Assembly (NCBI GenBank): GCA_903902915.1
Contig: CAIUWR010000065.1
Span: forward strand, 36,101-100,100
Source of the DNA: an uncultured Hyphomicrobiales bacterium
GTDB taxonomy: Bacteria; Pseudomonadota; Alphaproteobacteria; Rhizobiales; Beijerinckiaceae
Direction: 5' to 3'
Length of the DNA: 64,000 nucleotides
In this document: in pieces, positions 8,957-18,466 of the stretch
Layout: each line of letters starts with the position of its first letter
Numbering within the stretch: position 1 is the stretch's first letter
Position numbers and translations under genes: made by a program
Notes under the pieces: model-generated
The model's input: the letters and a program-made list of their open reading frames with translations, nothing else
Database searches by the model: none
What the model was told of the DNA's origin: nothing

Positions 8957-11284
8957 ATGGCGCGTGCGAACGCAGCCAATGCCGCCGCGCGAGCGGATGC
9001 ATTGCGACAACTTGCACGAATGTTGAGCTTTCCGATGTCCCGGCGGACGCCCCGACTCAATGGTTGGGCGCGACACGGCGTCAGTATCGGCATTGCTCTA
9101 TTTGTGGTGATCATCATGATCGCGGCCGCCATGCACACGCTGGACGCCCGCGATCAGGCGATTGAGGATGCGCGGAGCGAACTTGACCTGATCGCGGCGA
9201 GCGTAGCGAGCGAGATCGACGACGCGCGCTCGACGCCTTTCGATCCAGCCGCGCTGGAACGCGCCATGCCTGAGCGCGTCCTGCGTCATGAGCGCTATAT
9301 TCTGGTCAGCGACGCGAACGGCCAGATCATCGCGACTTTCCCCCGCGCCCGCGACGTCAAGGGCCCACTGGTCAATCAACTCGGCGCCGGTCAGCCTCTC
9401 CTGATCTTTGCAGAGAAAGCCGGCGCCCTTCGCATCAGTCTTGATGATGGCGGGGAAGCGCTGGCAGCCGTGCGTAACCTGCACGAGCCATTCGGACAGG
9501 TTGCCGTCCTCCACCCAATGCATGGCGTGCTGACAGACTGGCGCGCCACCATTCTATACGCCAACGTCCTTTTGTTCATCACCGCCGTGATCCTTGCACT
9601 GGCTGCGATGGGTTACGCCTGGCAATCGGCGACGACGCTAAAATCGCAAGCTGCATATGAGTCACTGCGTGAACGCATGAATACAGCCCTTAGCAGGGGC
9701 CGTTGTGGTTTATGGGATTGGGATCTGGCGCGCGGAAGGATCTACTGGTCGGCCTCCATGTATGAATTGCTGGGCATGGAGACGGGCCAGGAATATCTGT
9801 CCTGCGGCGATGTGAACCGCCTCATCCATCCCCAGGATGACGACCTGACCGCAATCGCGGAGTCTCTGGCGGCCTCGGACACAGTCAATATCGACCACAC
9901 ATTCCGCATTCGTAATCGAAAAGGAGAGTGGGTCTGGATGCGCGCCCGTGGGGAAATTGTGCGCGATGGGTGGAACCAGCCGGCGCATCTCGTTGGCATC
10001 GCCGTTGACATCACAGACCAGAAAACGCTGGCCGAACGCTCAGCGACGGCCGACATGCGCCTGCGGGACGCCATTGAAACAGTGTCCGAGGCCTTTGTGC
10101 TCTGGGATGCCGACAATCAGCTTGTGATGTGCAATTCGAAATTCCAGCGCCTGCACAATCTTCCTGCCGAGGCCGTGTCGCCGGGCCTGCCATATCACGA
10201 AGTCATGTCGCTGGGCACGCCGCTGCTGGTGCGCGCGCAAGTTCCACTGGGCGAACGCCCTCAAGCGGGAGCCCGCACCTATGAAGCGCGGCTTGCGGAC
10301 GGGCGCTGGCTGCAAATCAATGAACGCCGCACCAAGGATGGCGGCTATGTTTCCGTAGGCACGGACATCACCACGTTAAAACGTCATGAGGAACAGTTGC
10401 TCGATTCCGAGCGGCGCTTGATGGCCACTGTCGCTGACCTGCGACGTTCGCGCCAGACTCTGGAAGTGCAGGCGGGACAACTCTCGGACCTGGCGGAACG
10501 TTATCTCGAGCAAAAGGCCGAGGCTGAAAGCGCCAACCGCGCCAAGTCGGAATTCCTCGCAAATATGAGCCATGAGCTGCGCACGCCGCTCAACGCCATC
10601 ATCGGCTTTTCCGAAATGATGGAACATGAAACGTTCGGCGCGCTCGGCAATGAGCGTTATGTCGATTACTGCGGCCATATCCGCAGAAGCGGCGAGGGGC
10701 TGCTGTCGGTCATCTCCGATGTGCTGGACATGTCGCGCATCGAGGCCGGCCGACTGCGGCTGGAGCGGGAGACGATCGAAGTCGAGGAAATCATCACGAC
10801 CTGCATCGACGATCTGCGCACAGCGGCCAAGGCCAAAGGCGTCATCCTCACCACCAGCGGCACTCACAATCAGGCGATCAGCGGCGATCGGGAGCAGCTC
10901 CAAAAAGTGCTCGCCAGCCTGCTGCGCAACGCCGTGAAATTCACCCCGGAAGGCGGCGCCGTGAATGTGCGCACGCGCATCATGAACGATGCTGTTAAAA
11001 TTTATGTTGAAGACACTGGGGCGGGCATTTCGCCAGAGGCCCTTGCGCGCGTCGGCAAGCCCTTCGAGCAGATCGACACGCCGCTCGAAGACGGCATGCG
11101 CGGATCGGGGCTTGGCCTCGCCATCGCGCGGTCCCTTGTCGAGCTGCATGGCGGCACGTTGCGCATCCGCAGCGTAGTGGGCGCGGGAACCAGCGTGCGC
11201 GTGCTGCTGCCCATCGCGGCGCCTGCGGCGGCGCTCTCGTTTCAAGCCGCGACGCAACCCGGAATGGACGAACGCGCAGCCTGA
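8957..11284 (+). CDS. PAS-domain sensor histidine kinase, PleC-like
   Basis: A 775-residue membrane kinase. Two transmembrane helices (about 45-65 and 197-218) enclose a periplasmic sensor region. A PAS domain with GLWDWDLARG starts near 260, and a second PAS with SEAFVLWDADNQ near 380. A coiled linker leads to HisKA with the phospho-acceptor His at about residue 539 (NMSHELRTPLNAI) and a HATPase domain with GSGLGLAIA. Domain order, and the position beside pepN and glnE, fit PleC of Hyphomicrobiales, which controls DivK phosphorylation in the cell cycle. Orthology is inferred. GAGGGGG sits a few bases before the ATG. It is convergent with glnE, only 6 bases apart. Confidence 0.8.
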   Translation: MARANAANAAARADALRQLARMLSFPMSRRTPRLNGWARHGVSIGIALFVVIIMIAAAMHTLDARDQAIEDARSELDLIAASVASEIDDARSTPFDPAALERAMPERVLRHERYILVSDANGQIIATFPRARDVKGPLVNQLGAGQPLLIFAEKAGALRISLDDGGEALAAVRNLHEPFGQVAVLHPMHGVLTDWRATILYANVLLFITAVILALAAMGYAWQSATTLKSQAAYESLRERMNTALSRGRCGLWDWDLARGRIYWSASMYELLGMETGQEYLSCGDVNRLIHPQDDDLTAIAESLAASDTVNIDHTFRIRNRKGEWVWMRARGEIVRDGWNQPAHLVGIAVDITDQKTLAERSATADMRLRDAIETVSEAFVLWDADNQLVMCNSKFQRLHNLPAEAVSPGLPYHEVMSLGTPLLVRAQVPLGERPQAGARTYEARLADGRWLQINERRTKDGGYVSVGTDITTLKRHEEQLLDSERRLMATVADLRRSRQTLEVQAGQLSDLAERYLEQKAEAESANRAKSEFLANMSHELRTPLNAIIGFSEMMEHETFGALGNERYVDYCGHIRRSGEGLLSVISDVLDMSRIEAGRLRLERETIEVEEIITTCIDDLRTAAKAKGVILTTSGTHNQAISGDREQLQKVLASLLRNAVKFTPEGGAVNVRTRIMNDAVKIYVEDTGAGISPEALARVGKPFEQIDTPLEDGMRGSGLGLAIARSLVELHGGTLRIRSVVGAGTSVRVLLPIAAPAAALSFQAATQPGMDERAA

Positions 11285-11290
11285 CGTCGC

Positions 11291-14218
11291 TCAATCGAGC
11301 AGTCGTCGAAAAATGGCGCGCACCGAACGGCGCGTCTCCACGAGTTGCCGCTCTAGACGCGAAAAATCGGGACAATCGGCGGCGGCGGCGATGCGGCGCA
11401 GAACGCCCTTTGCGGTCCTGTCGGGATCGAATGGACCTTCGGTCGTGAGACGCATCATTTGCGTCACTGTGGAATAAAGGCGATGCGCCGCCACCAACCG
11501 ATCCGAATCCCCTGCCGGGATCAGGCCAAGCTGGCCAGCGTTTGCGATGACTTGCGCCGGCTCGACGGCCAGAACGCCAGCATGAGCGGCGCCATGACGT
11601 AGCGCCAGAAATTGCGCGATGAATTCGACGTCGATGACCCCGCCTGCGGCCAGCTTCAAATCCCAGGGATCTGTCTCGCCCTTTTCCCTAGCGATGAGCG
11701 CGCGCATCTCGCGCACGGACCTTCGGAGCAGATCCGGATCGCACGGCTGGCGCAACGCGACCTTGATGGCGGCCTCAACCTCGCCGCCCAGCGCGGCGTC
11801 TCCCGCGACGACACGGGCGCGCGTAAGCGTCATGTGCTCCCACGTTTCCGCCTCCTCAAGTTGGTAGGCGAGAAACCCCTTCATCTGCGTCGCCAAAGGC
11901 CCTTGCCCACCGGAAGGACGCAGGCGCATGTCAACTTCATAAAGGCGCCCCCGACGTGTGGCCACCGTCAGAGACGAGACGAGGCGCTGGGTAAGGCGCG
12001 TGTAATACTGAATCGCATGAAGACGCCGCGCGCCATCGGACTCCGGCGCCGCCTCATCAAAATCATAGAGCAGAACCAGGTCGAGATCAGACGCAACGGT
12101 CATTTCGCGCGAACCGAATTTGCCCATGGCGAGCACAGCGCAGCGCCCGCCAGCCACGCGCCCATATTCCGTTGCGAAATGAGTCTCCACATGAGCGAGA
12201 CAAGTACGCAAGATTGAGCCCGCCATGGCGGCATATGCGCGCCCCGCATTCAAAGGGTCGAGCAGGCCGGACAAGGTGCGCACGCCAATGAGGAACATCT
12301 CCTCTTGCGCCAGATCACGCATGCCGTCGAGGAAATCCTCCGTACTGCGCGCGTTGTTCAACAACGCCGCTGCGCGACCATCATAGGCGGACTCGTCCGC
12401 AGGAGCCTGCAACAAAGCAGGATCAATCGCGGCGTCAAGCAAATGAGGACGCATGACGACCACGCGCGCCAGTCGGGGCGCGCCTCCGAGAATGTCGCCA
12501 AAAAGGTCGCGCACGCTGGCGTTGGCGCGCAGGATGGAAAACAACTCCACGGCGGCCGGCATGCGCATCAATGCAGCGTCGAAGGCGTCAAGCGCGGCGT
12601 CTGCGTCGCCGCTACCGGAGAAACTTTGGAGCAAGGCGGGAACAAGCTCGGTCAAAACCTCGCGCGCGCGCGGGCTTTGCACCGCAGGCCTGCGGCCGAA
12701 ATGCCAACCACGGATCGTCTCCGCCGCCCGCGCAGGATCATGAAAGCCAAGTCCGGCGAGCGTCTTCAAAGTCTCCGGATCATCCGTGACCCCGGTAAAG
12801 ACAAGGCTGCCCCCACTCGCACCAAGCCCCGGCGCATGTTCAAACAGGCGCGCATAATGGCGCTCGACATTTTTGAGGTGAAGCGTCAGCTCCTTTTCGA
12901 AGGACGCAAGGCGCGCATAACCACAAAATTTCGCAAAACGACGAAGGGATTGCGGATCAGAGGGCAGTCGCTGGGTCTGCTCGTCGGCGAGCATTTGCAG
13001 GCGGTGCTCGATGGCGCGCAGAAATTTGTAAGATGCGCCCAGATCATCCACCGCTTCTTGGGTCACCCAGCCGTCGCTTTGCAAGGCGGCCAGCATGTCG
13101 AGCGTGCGCGCGCCGCGCAGCTGCATGCGTCTGCCGCCAAAGATCAGCTGCTGTGTCTGGACGAAGAATTCCACCTCGCGAATGCCGCCACGCCCCAGCT
13201 TCACATCGTGGCCTGCGACCGCAACTTCGGCATGGCCGCGCACGGCATGGATCTGCCGCTTCATGGCGTGGATGTCGGCGATGGCCGCATAGTCAAAATA
13301 TTTGCGCCAGATGAACGGCGCCAGATCCGCCAGAAAGCTGAAGCCCAATGGTTTGTCGCCAGCGACAGGACGCGCCTTGATGAGCGCCGCGCGCTCCCAA
13401 TTCTGGCCAAGCATTTCGTAATAGGAAAAGGCGGCGGGCAGAGAAATCGCCACCGCAGTCGAGCCCGGATCAGGGCGCAGGCGCAGATCGACCCGCAAGA
13501 CATAGCCGTCGCCCGTGCGTTCCTGCAAGAGCTTCGCAAGCGCGCGCGTCATGCGCACGAAGACGCTGGACGGCGCCTGATCTTCGCAAACGGCGGAGGT
13601 CGCGGGATCAAAAAAAACGATCAGGTCGATATCGCTGGAATAGTTGAGTTCGCATGCCCCATGCTTGCCCATGGCGAGCACGACGAGGCCGCAACCATTT
13701 TCAGGGTCCGCTGCGTCGGGCAACACGAGCTTGCCGTCATGGGCAGCCGCACGCAGCAAATAACGCAAGGCTCGCGAGACGGCGCCATCAGCGAAGCGCG
13801 ACAGGGCCTGCGTCACCTGCGTCACTTCCCACACGCCGCCAAGGTCCGCGAGCGCGATCAACAAAGCCGCAGCCTGCTTGGCCAGACGCAGCGCCCGCAT
13901 CACGTCCGCGTCATCGGCCGCTGCATCGCACCCGTCACCCATATCGGCGAGGAGCCGGTCCAGACCAACCTCCGGCGACACACTCAACAAAGCCCCAAGC
14001 CGCGTGGGATTTCGCCGCATGAGCCCCCATAAAAAAGGAGAATGATCGGCGATCCCCAGCAGCAAGTCGCGCACGGCCGACAGCTGCAGCAGCTCGGCAG
14101 GACACTCCCCGCATTCAAGCAGCTCGGCGAGCCGCGCGCGGGCGGCGCGCGCATCTGCAAGCTTGGGCGCCTTGCAAAGGCGAGAGGCGAGTGACAGCGA
14201 CGGATCAAGCAGCGTCAT
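11291..14218 (-). CDS. glnE: Bifunctional glutamine synthetase adenylyltransferase / deadenylase
   Basis: A 975-residue enzyme that adenylylates glutamine synthetase to switch it off and phosphorolytically removes AMP to switch it on, under PII control. Two nucleotidyltransferase domains are visible: one with SSDIDLIVFFD in the N-terminal half and one with ASDLDLVLLYD in the C-terminal half, the tandem layout of GlnE. Length is typical. The start codon overlaps the stop of the upstream sensor kinase by four bases, so it is read from the same minus-strand transcript as the two-component pair. Confidence 0.95.
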   Translation of the reverse strand: MTLLDPSLSLASRLCKAPKLADARAARARLAELLECGECPAELLQLSAVRDLLLGIADHSPFLWGLMRRNPTRLGALLSVSPEVGLDRLLADMGDGCDAAADDADVMRALRLAKQAAALLIALADLGGVWEVTQVTQALSRFADGAVSRALRYLLRAAAHDGKLVLPDAADPENGCGLVVLAMGKHGACELNYSSDIDLIVFFDPATSAVCEDQAPSSVFVRMTRALAKLLQERTGDGYVLRVDLRLRPDPGSTAVAISLPAAFSYYEMLGQNWERAALIKARPVAGDKPLGFSFLADLAPFIWRKYFDYAAIADIHAMKRQIHAVRGHAEVAVAGHDVKLGRGGIREVEFFVQTQQLIFGGRRMQLRGARTLDMLAALQSDGWVTQEAVDDLGASYKFLRAIEHRLQMLADEQTQRLPSDPQSLRRFAKFCGYARLASFEKELTLHLKNVERHYARLFEHAPGLGASGGSLVFTGVTDDPETLKTLAGLGFHDPARAAETIRGWHFGRRPAVQSPRAREVLTELVPALLQSFSGSGDADAALDAFDAALMRMPAAVELFSILRANASVRDLFGDILGGAPRLARVVVMRPHLLDAAIDPALLQAPADESAYDGRAAALLNNARSTEDFLDGMRDLAQEEMFLIGVRTLSGLLDPLNAGRAYAAMAGSILRTCLAHVETHFATEYGRVAGGRCAVLAMGKFGSREMTVASDLDLVLLYDFDEAAPESDGARRLHAIQYYTRLTQRLVSSLTVATRRGRLYEVDMRLRPSGGQGPLATQMKGFLAYQLEEAETWEHMTLTRARVVAGDAALGGEVEAAIKVALRQPCDPDLLRRSVREMRALIAREKGETDPWDLKLAAGGVIDVEFIAQFLALRHGAAHAGVLAVEPAQVIANAGQLGLIPAGDSDRLVAAHRLYSTVTQMMRLTTEGPFDPDRTAKGVLRRIAAAADCPDFSRLERQLVETRRSVRAIFRRLLD

Positions 14219-15609
14219 GACGGCCCGCCAGTTGGCAGATCAAGCGTAACACGCAAACCCGGCTCATTGTCGTCAAGACGCAGCACGCCATGATGCAGAC
14301 GCGCCACCGCCGTCGCCAGCGACAGTCCAAGCCCCGAACCCGGGCGTGAGCGCGAGCCTTCCAGCCGCACGAAGCGCTCAACCACGCGCGCGCGGTCCTG
14401 CGCAAGAATGCCCGGCCCACGGTCGGAGACGACGATTTCGATACGATCGCCCATGCGATGGGCGCTGATCTTCACGATCTTTTCTAGCGTGGAGCCGTCA
14501 ATCGGCGCGCCATATTTGATTGCGTTATCGACCAGATTGGCCAAAGCCTGTCCGATCAATTCGCGCCCTCCGCGCATCGCCAATCGCGCGTCCGCGTCCA
14601 GAATCAGCGCAATCCCCTGCTCCTCGGCCACCGCATCATAAAGCTCCGCCACATCACGCGCGACCTCGGCCACGTCGAAGTCCTGCGTCGCTTCCTGCGC
14701 AGCGCCCGATTCAAGCCGCGCGATCATCAGCAGCGCATTGAAGACGCGGATCAGCCCCTCGGATTCCTCGACCACCTTTTCAAGGCACGCGCGATAGTCC
14801 CCGGGGGTTTGCGCCGTTCGCAAAGCTTCATCGACGCCGTTGCGCAGGCGCGTCAACGGGGTCTTCAGATCATGGGCGATATTGTCGGAGACTTCCTGCA
14901 AACCCTTCATCAATTCGCCGATGCGCTCCAGCATGGCGTTGAGGCTGCTGGCGAGGCGGTCGAGTTCATCCCCGCTGCCGGTGTGCGGCAGACGCTGCGA
15001 AAGGTCGCCGCTCATGATGGTCTGCGCCGAAGCGCTCATGGCGTCCACGCGCCGCAACACGCGCATGGCGACAAAGATGCCGCCTGCCGTGCCGATCAGC
15101 ACGAGCCAGCCCAGAGAGGTGAGAAGCGCGCGCAGCATGACGCCCCGCAGGGTCTCCCGATCTTCCAGATCGCGCCCGACCAGCAATCGAAACCCGCCCT
15201 GCAAAAGAAAGATGCGCGCCAACGCGCGGTGTTGCGCCGAAATTTCACCCGTTCGCGCATATCGCGTCTCAGCCAGCCCGGGACGCTCCAGAACGCCGGC
15301 CGGCAACTGCGCCACATTGCCGGTGATCGGCTCGCCGGCGAATGTGGTTACAAGGTACAGCGAGGATCCAGGCTGGTTGGCGCGCCGGTCAACCGTCTCC
15401 ACAAGGCGCCTCATGCCGCCCTGCCGATATTGCTCGGCGAGGCCTGTAATCTCGGCTTCCACCGTCTGGTCGACCTGGTCGTCGAACAGATCTTTCACAT
15501 TCATGCCAACGCGCATCAAAACGAGACCCGCGCCGATGGCGAAGACCACGAGATACACAAGCGAGAGCTTGAAGACGGTCGTGCGGAGGAGCTTACCGAG
15601 CGCCGTCAC
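14215..15609 (-). CDS. HAMP-domain sensor histidine kinase
   Basis: A 464-residue membrane sensor kinase. Helices at about 12-32 and 163-185 bracket a periplasmic domain. HAMP follows, then HisKA with the acceptor His at residue 246 (NIAHDLKTPLTRLR), and a HATPase domain with VDNAIKYG and GSGLGLSLA. Its start overlaps the stop of the response regulator by 17 bases, marking them as a cognate pair. glnE overlaps its own stop by 4 bases. The signal is unknown. The closest well-known relatives are copper- and envelope-type OmpR/EnvZ-class sensors, but nothing here decides the stimulus. Confidence 0.88.
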   Translation of the reverse strand: MTALGKLLRTTVFKLSLVYLVVFAIGAGLVLMRVGMNVKDLFDDQVDQTVEAEITGLAEQYRQGGMRRLVETVDRRANQPGSSLYLVTTFAGEPITGNVAQLPAGVLERPGLAETRYARTGEISAQHRALARIFLLQGGFRLLVGRDLEDRETLRGVMLRALLTSLGWLVLIGTAGGIFVAMRVLRRVDAMSASAQTIMSGDLSQRLPHTGSGDELDRLASSLNAMLERIGELMKGLQEVSDNIAHDLKTPLTRLRNGVDEALRTAQTPGDYRACLEKVVEESEGLIRVFNALLMIARLESGAAQEATQDFDVAEVARDVAELYDAVAEEQGIALILDADARLAMRGGRELIGQALANLVDNAIKYGAPIDGSTLEKIVKISAHRMGDRIEIVVSDRGPGILAQDRARVVERFVRLEGSRSRPGSGLGLSLATAVARLHHGVLRLDDNEPGLRVTLDLPTGGPS

Positions 15610-16276
15610 GGATCATATATCCAGCGCCACGGATGGTCTGCAACAAGGGCGCATCGTGCCCCTTGTCGATCTTGGCGCGCAGGCGCGACACATGCACGTC
15701 GATCACATTGGTCTGTGGGTCGAAGTGATAGTCCCAGACATTTTCCAACAGCATGGTGCGCGTCACCACTTGCCCCGCATGTTTCATCAGATATTCAAGC
15801 AAGCGAAATTCGCGCGGTTGCAGCACGATCTCCTTGCCCGCGCGTGTCAGCTTGTGTCCGAGCCGGTCCAACTCCAGATCGCCCACGCGGTAAAGCGTCG
15901 GCTCGCCGCTCGCCTGTCCCCGGCGGCGCGCCAGCACCTCGACGCGCGCCAGCAACTCGGAAAATGCATAGGGCTTGGCGAGATAATCATCGCCGCCCGC
16001 CCGCAGACCCTTCACGCGGTCGTCCACCTGACCGAGCGCGGAAAGGATCAGAACTGGCGTATCAATCTTTTGTTCGCGCAAGCCGCCGATCAGCGAGAGC
16101 CCATCAAGTTTGGGCAGCATGCGGTCGACGATCAGCACGTCATAGGCTCCGTCGCTGGCGAGCCCATAGCCCTCCAGCCCATCGCCCGCATGGTCAGCGA
16201 GATGGCCCGCCTCGCGGAAGGCCTTCACCAGATAGGCGGCGGCCTCGCGATCATCCTCGATGATCAAAATCTTCAT
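15593..16276 (-). CDS. OmpR-family response regulator
   Basis: A 227-residue two-domain regulator. The receiver domain shows the acidic pair EDD at residues 7-9, phospho-acceptor Asp51 (LIVDRMLP) and the conserved Lys in YLAKPYAF. The C-terminal winged helix is OmpR-type, with NVIDVHVSRLRAKID in the recognition helix region. The ATG at 16276 was preferred over the 14-codon upstream extension because it begins directly with the receiver strand MKILIIEDD. It leads a three-gene unit with the kinase and glnE. A terminator separates it from the preceding degP gene. Confidence 0.9.
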   Translation of the reverse strand: MKILIIEDDREAAAYLVKAFREAGHLADHAGDGLEGYGLASDGAYDVLIVDRMLPKLDGLSLIGGLREQKIDTPVLILSALGQVDDRVKGLRAGGDDYLAKPYAFSELLARVEVLARRRGQASGEPTLYRVGDLELDRLGHKLTRAGKEIVLQPREFRLLEYLMKHAGQVVTRTMLLENVWDYHFDPQTNVIDVHVSRLRAKIDKGHDAPLLQTIRGAGYMIRDGAR

Positions 16277-16302
16277 GGCTGGCATGATAACCCGTCCTTG
16301 CG

Positions 16303-16332
16303 AAAAACGGCAGGCCAAAGCTGGCCTGCCGT
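16303..16332 (-). terminator. Intrinsic terminator after degP
   Basis: On the minus strand, ACGGCAGGCCA pairs perfectly with TGGCCTGCCGT across a four-base loop and is followed by a run of T. It lies 26 bases past the degP stop and before the response-regulator start, so degP transcription should end here. Confidence 0.85.
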
Positions 16333-16358
16333 CCGCATTGTTCGAGACGCGTCGCCGA

Positions 16359-17888
16359 TCAGGTGGCGGGGGTGGCGGCCAGCGCCACGAAACGCGTGCC
16401 TTCGCCCGATTTCACCCGCAGCAGAACCGCCTTGCGGCCCTCCTTGCGCGCAGCGGCCAGCGCCTTTTGCAGATCCGCAGGGCGCGTCACCGGCTGACCG
16501 GCGGCCTCGAGGATCACATCCCCAGGCCGCAGACCCTTCTGGGCCGCGGCGCCATCAGGGTCGATTTGCGCTACGACCACGCCCGCCTCCCCATTGCGGG
16601 CGGGAGCCAGCATGAGACCAAACTTCTCCAACGGGGCCTCGCGTTCAGCGGGCGCCGCGGTTTCGGCCTTGGCCTGCTTGTCATTGGGCAAGACGCCAAG
16701 CTTCAGGTTGGTCTTCTTCTCCGCGCCATCATGAAGATAGGTCAGCTCCACCTTGGCCTCCGGCCCCATGGCGGCGATGCGGCGGGAGAGTTCGCGGGGA
16801 CTGTCGATCTTGTCGCCATTCACACCGGTGATCACATCGCCGGAGCGGAGCCCCGCCGACTGCGCGGGCGAATTGGGCTGCGTCTCCGCGACAAGGGCGC
16901 CCTTGGTGGAGCGCAGGCCCATGGAGTCTGCAATCTCGTCGGTCACCGGCTGGATCTGCACGCCAATCCAGCCGCGCGCCACAGACCCCTTGTCCTTCAG
17001 GGAGGCGACGACGTCGCGCGCCACTTCGGCCGGAATGGCGAAACCAATGCCCACGCTGCCGCCAGACGGCGAATAGATGGCCGTGTTCACGCCCACCACT
17101 TCGCCATTGACGTTGAAAGTCGGCCCGCCCGAATTACCCCGGTTCACTGGCGCGTCGATCTGGAGGAAGTCGTCGTATGGCCCCGAGCCGATGTCACGCC
17201 CCCGCGCGGAAACGATGCCCGCCGTCACTGTGCCGCCAAGGCCAAAGGGATTGCCGACCGCGATCACCCAATCTCCGACGCGCGGGGCCGCGCCGCTGAA
17301 CGCGACGGATTTATAAGTTCCCGCTTCCTTGATCTTGAGCAATGCGAGATCGGTCTTGGGATCGGTCCCCACCACGCTCGCCGTCACCGTGCGCCCGTCG
17401 TCGAGCGTGAGGCTCAAGTCTCCGCTGGCGTTCTCGACCACATGATTGTTGGTCACCACATAGCCATCGGAGGAAATGACGAAGCCCGAGCCCTGCGACT
17501 GTGCGGAGTGGCGACGCTGATGCTGACGCGGGCCACCGTTCATGCCAGGCATGCCGTTCTCGCCAAAGCGGCGGAAGAAGCGTTCCAGCGGGTCGCCGGG
17601 CTGCATATGCGGCATGCCGGGCTCCTGATCGGCGTCAGCGTCGGCGTCGGCGGCCTCAACCACATTCACCTTCACCGAAACGACGGCGCCGCGAACGCGG
17701 TCCACCACATCCGCGAAAGAGGGAACGCCGACTTGCGCGGCGTTTTGCGTCATCGTCTCTGCATGAGCGGGGGCCACGCTGAGGCTCTGATGGCTGACCG
17801 CGCCGCCGATGACGAACGCCGCGCTGGCGCCGAGCAGGACAGTGCGGAGCGCGGGACGCTTGATCCAGGACTTGAAACGATACGGCAT
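16359..17888 (-). CDS. degP: Periplasmic serine protease/chaperone, Do family
   Basis: A 509-residue HtrA-type protease that degrades or refolds damaged envelope proteins. The N-terminus is a signal peptide ending AHA at about residue 43. The trypsin-like triad is visible as His149 (TNNHV), Asp180 (KTDLALL) and Ser253 (GNSGGP). Two PDZ domains follow, with GDVITG and GDVILE in their peptide grooves. A glycine/methionine/histidine-rich insert (about 90-130) sits in the LA-loop region. A GGAG element precedes the start. Adjacent two-component genes suggest envelope-stress control, but a dedicated terminator separates the transcripts. Confidence 0.95.
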   Translation of the reverse strand: MPYRFKSWIKRPALRTVLLGASAAFVIGGAVSHQSLSVAPAHAETMTQNAAQVGVPSFADVVDRVRGAVVSVKVNVVEAADADADADQEPGMPHMQPGDPLERFFRRFGENGMPGMNGGPRQHQRRHSAQSQGSGFVISSDGYVVTNNHVVENASGDLSLTLDDGRTVTASVVGTDPKTDLALLKIKEAGTYKSVAFSGAAPRVGDWVIAVGNPFGLGGTVTAGIVSARGRDIGSGPYDDFLQIDAPVNRGNSGGPTFNVNGEVVGVNTAIYSPSGGSVGIGFAIPAEVARDVVASLKDKGSVARGWIGVQIQPVTDEIADSMGLRSTKGALVAETQPNSPAQSAGLRSGDVITGVNGDKIDSPRELSRRIAAMGPEAKVELTYLHDGAEKKTNLKLGVLPNDKQAKAETAAPAEREAPLEKFGLMLAPARNGEAGVVVAQIDPDGAAAQKGLRPGDVILEAAGQPVTRPADLQKALAAARKEGRKAVLLRVKSGEGTRFVALAATPAT

Positions 17889-18007
17889 CTGAAGTTCTCC
17901 TCGACAGAAGTTTGGCGCAAGGCGCCGCTGCCGAGAATGAATATGCCGGGAAGCGGCTTACGCGACGCTTGCCAGAGGATGAATGTTTGGTAATGCGGCG
18001 ATAACGT

Positions 18008-18463
18008 CTAACCGCCCAGCAGCTTGTCCAGCCGCGCTTGCTCGTCGTCGTCCAGCCCCGTGGCGACAGCGACGCTCACCCGTCGACGCGCGGCGATGAT
18101 CAGGCCAAACCCGCCCGCCAGCAGCACCAGAAAAGGCGCGCCCCAGAGCAGCAGCGTGCCGATCCGCAGCGGTGGCTTGAGCAAGATGAAATCGCCATAG
18201 CGTTGCACCAGATAGTCGCGCACCTGCTCGTCCGTATCGCCCGCCGTCAGCCGTTCGCGCACCAGCACACGCAAATCCTTGGCCAGCGGCGCATGGGAAT
18301 CGTCGATGGACTGGTTCTGACAAACAAGGCAACGCAGGTCAGACGACAGGTCGCGCGCCCGCGCCTCAAGCGCCGGATCAGCCAAAGCCTCGCCGGGCTC
18401 GACTGCATAGGCGGGGCTCATCGCCATGAGACAAGCGAACAAGGCTGCGAGGCGAAGCTTCAT
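18008..18463 (-). CDS. ccmH: Cytochrome c maturation protein CcmH/CycL
   Basis: A 151-residue membrane-anchored thioredoxin-like protein that keeps apocytochrome c haem-binding cysteines reduced for ligation. It shows an N-terminal signal segment, the LRCLVCQNQS redox motif (Cys45, Cys48), and a C-terminal transmembrane helix at about 103-122. It is last in the ccmI-ccmE-ccmF-ccmH unit, 3 bases after ccmF. Confidence 0.95.
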   Translation of the reverse strand: MKLRLAALFACLMAMSPAYAVEPGEALADPALEARARDLSSDLRCLVCQNQSIDDSHAPLAKDLRVLVRERLTAGDTDEQVRDYLVQRYGDFILLKPPLRIGTLLLWGAPFLVLLAGGFGLIIAARRRVSVAVATGLDDDEQARLDKLLGG

Positions 18464-18466
18464 GTC

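Noticed and set aside
12305..14032. 575-codon plus-strand frame opposite glnE
   Set aside because: Composition-driven shadow of glnE; protein is arginine/histidine-rich with no domain.
14809..17993. Long plus-strand frames opposite the two-component genes and degP
   Set aside because: Both strands are open because of high GC; only the minus-strand products have domains.
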